A stretch of DNA of 51,301 bases, taken from positions 1 to 51,301 of the forward strand of contig LRBF01000219.1 in NCBI GenBank assembly GCA_001580565.1, read 5' to 3'. The DNA is from Caballeronia megalochromosomata. GTDB lineage: Bacteria > Pseudomonadota > Gammaproteobacteria > Burkholderiales > Burkholderiaceae. The position numbers and the translations under genes were made by a program. Below are positions 51,038-51,301 of the stretch, in pieces. Within the stretch, counting starts at the first letter, position 1, and each line of letters begins with the position of its first letter. The notes under the pieces were generated by a model. That model made no database searches and was not told the origin of the DNA. It saw nothing but the letters and a program-made list of their open reading frames with translations.

Positions 51038-51123
51038 GCTGGATCCCGTTAGCGTGTCGGTCTATTAGCACTGCCCCTGTGCGGGGCGGCAGTCACTTTC
51101 TTTGCTGCTGCAAAGAAAGTAAC
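51038..51123 (+). repeat. Right copy of the 86-bp two-hairpin inverted repeat
   Basis: This is the reverse complement of 1-86 apart from about four positions. Hairpin 1 is GCCCC-TGTGC-GGGGC (51073-51087). Hairpin 2 has 11-bp perfect arms, ACTTTCTTTGC and GCAAAGAAAGT (51095-51120). It lies 31 bases after the deaminase stop, so it probably serves as its transcript end. The sequence to 51301 continues without a convincing gene; a 62-codon minus-strand ORF at 51093-51281 overlaps the repeat and is not accepted. Confidence 0.85.
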
Positions 51124-51301
51124 CAAAGAAACAGCTTGTCCCATCCAAAGTGCCTCACGCCGGCCGCGGCACAGGCGATTGGCTGAATGGCCCGGCAGTA
51201 GCGAGTGCCCCCACAAGCAGAACCGTGCTTGGACCGCGCACGGTCTGACAAGCTAGTTGCTTGAGCATGCTGGTTCAGCACGAAAGAGTTCCGGCACAGC
51301 C

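Noticed and set aside
1..51123. The flanking inverted repeats as the ends of a 51-kb transposon
   Set aside because: The copies sit at gene 3' ends as terminator-like hairpins, there is no transposase inside, and no target duplication is visible. A dispersed repeat family is simpler.
51093..51281. A 62-codon minus-strand ORF at the right end
   Set aside because: It overlaps the two-hairpin repeat and has no family pattern or ribosome site.
1..51301. Insertion sequence, integrase, CRISPR array, tRNA or rRNA genes
   Set aside because: I looked for transposase and integrase patterns, regularly spaced repeats, CCA-ended cloverleaf genes and rRNA signatures on both strands and found none that stood up.

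Overview
The window is a GC-rich chromosomal or megaplasmid segment from a Burkholderiaceae bacterium, most likely of the Caballeronia/Paraburkholderia/Burkholderia group. That placement is inferred from the strong third-position G/C codon use, the dense LysR-type regulation (six LysR genes plus one AraC gene), and a 2,2-dialkylglycine decarboxylase that reads very close to the characterised Burkholderia cepacia enzyme. I saw no rRNA, tRNA, CRISPR array, intact transposase or integrase. The content is an accessory catabolic and transport region rather than core housekeeping.

Layout. 1-86 and 51038-51123 are near-identical inverted copies of a two-hairpin repeat, each lying just beyond the 3' end of the outermost gene. 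0.1-1.3 kb: a phytanoyl-CoA-dioxygenase-like oxygenase. 1.4-5.8 kb: LysR gene divergent from leuC-like, leuD-like and 2-hydroxycarboxylate transporter genes. 5.8-8.7 kb: a LysR gene translationally coupled to a porin, divergent from an EamA exporter. 8.8-12.3 kb: a GAF-PAS-PAS-GGDEF cyclase, a small conserved protein and CorA. 12.2-21.6 kb: a sulfur amino acid module, with an ABC importer split over two divergent operons, a cupin, a C-S lyase, two four-domain rhodaneses and a TauE/SafE sulfite exporter.

21.7-25.5 kb is a more A+T-rich, decaying type VI secretion cargo island. It holds a frameshifted VgrG remnant, a probable membrane-acting effector interrupted by one in-frame TAA, a probable multi-spanning immunity protein, and a nearby SLATT-domain two-TM protein. 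25.6-29.4 kb: AraC/VOC pair, dgdR-dgdA and a PhnB-like VOC protein. 29.4-32.6 kb: a DadA-type oxidoreductase under a tandem glycine riboswitch, a Kef-type antiporter and a small DUF1328 protein with a strong terminator. 33-35.5 kb: a second-type FtsH protease and a VOC protein. 35.5-38.5 kb: an orphan amino-acid-binding protein with an M20 amidohydrolase and a LysR gene.

38.5-51.0 kb is the most coherent catabolic block. A Tat-targeted molybdenum hydroxylase with its [2Fe-2S] subunit is flanked by LysR genes. Next comes a co-directional run: amidohydrolase A, amidohydrolase B, UbiD decarboxylase, UbiX prenyltransferase, CobW metallochaperone, NCS2 nucleobase permease and a COG0402 deaminase. 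Together these genes look like uptake, deamination, decarboxylation and ring hydrolysis of an N-heteroaromatic acid (purine-, pterin- or pyrimidine-like). The substrate is not known to me. One of the two amidohydrolases has lost the HxH metal motif, which suggests a heteromeric or repurposed enzyme. This block is my main candidate for an undescribed system.
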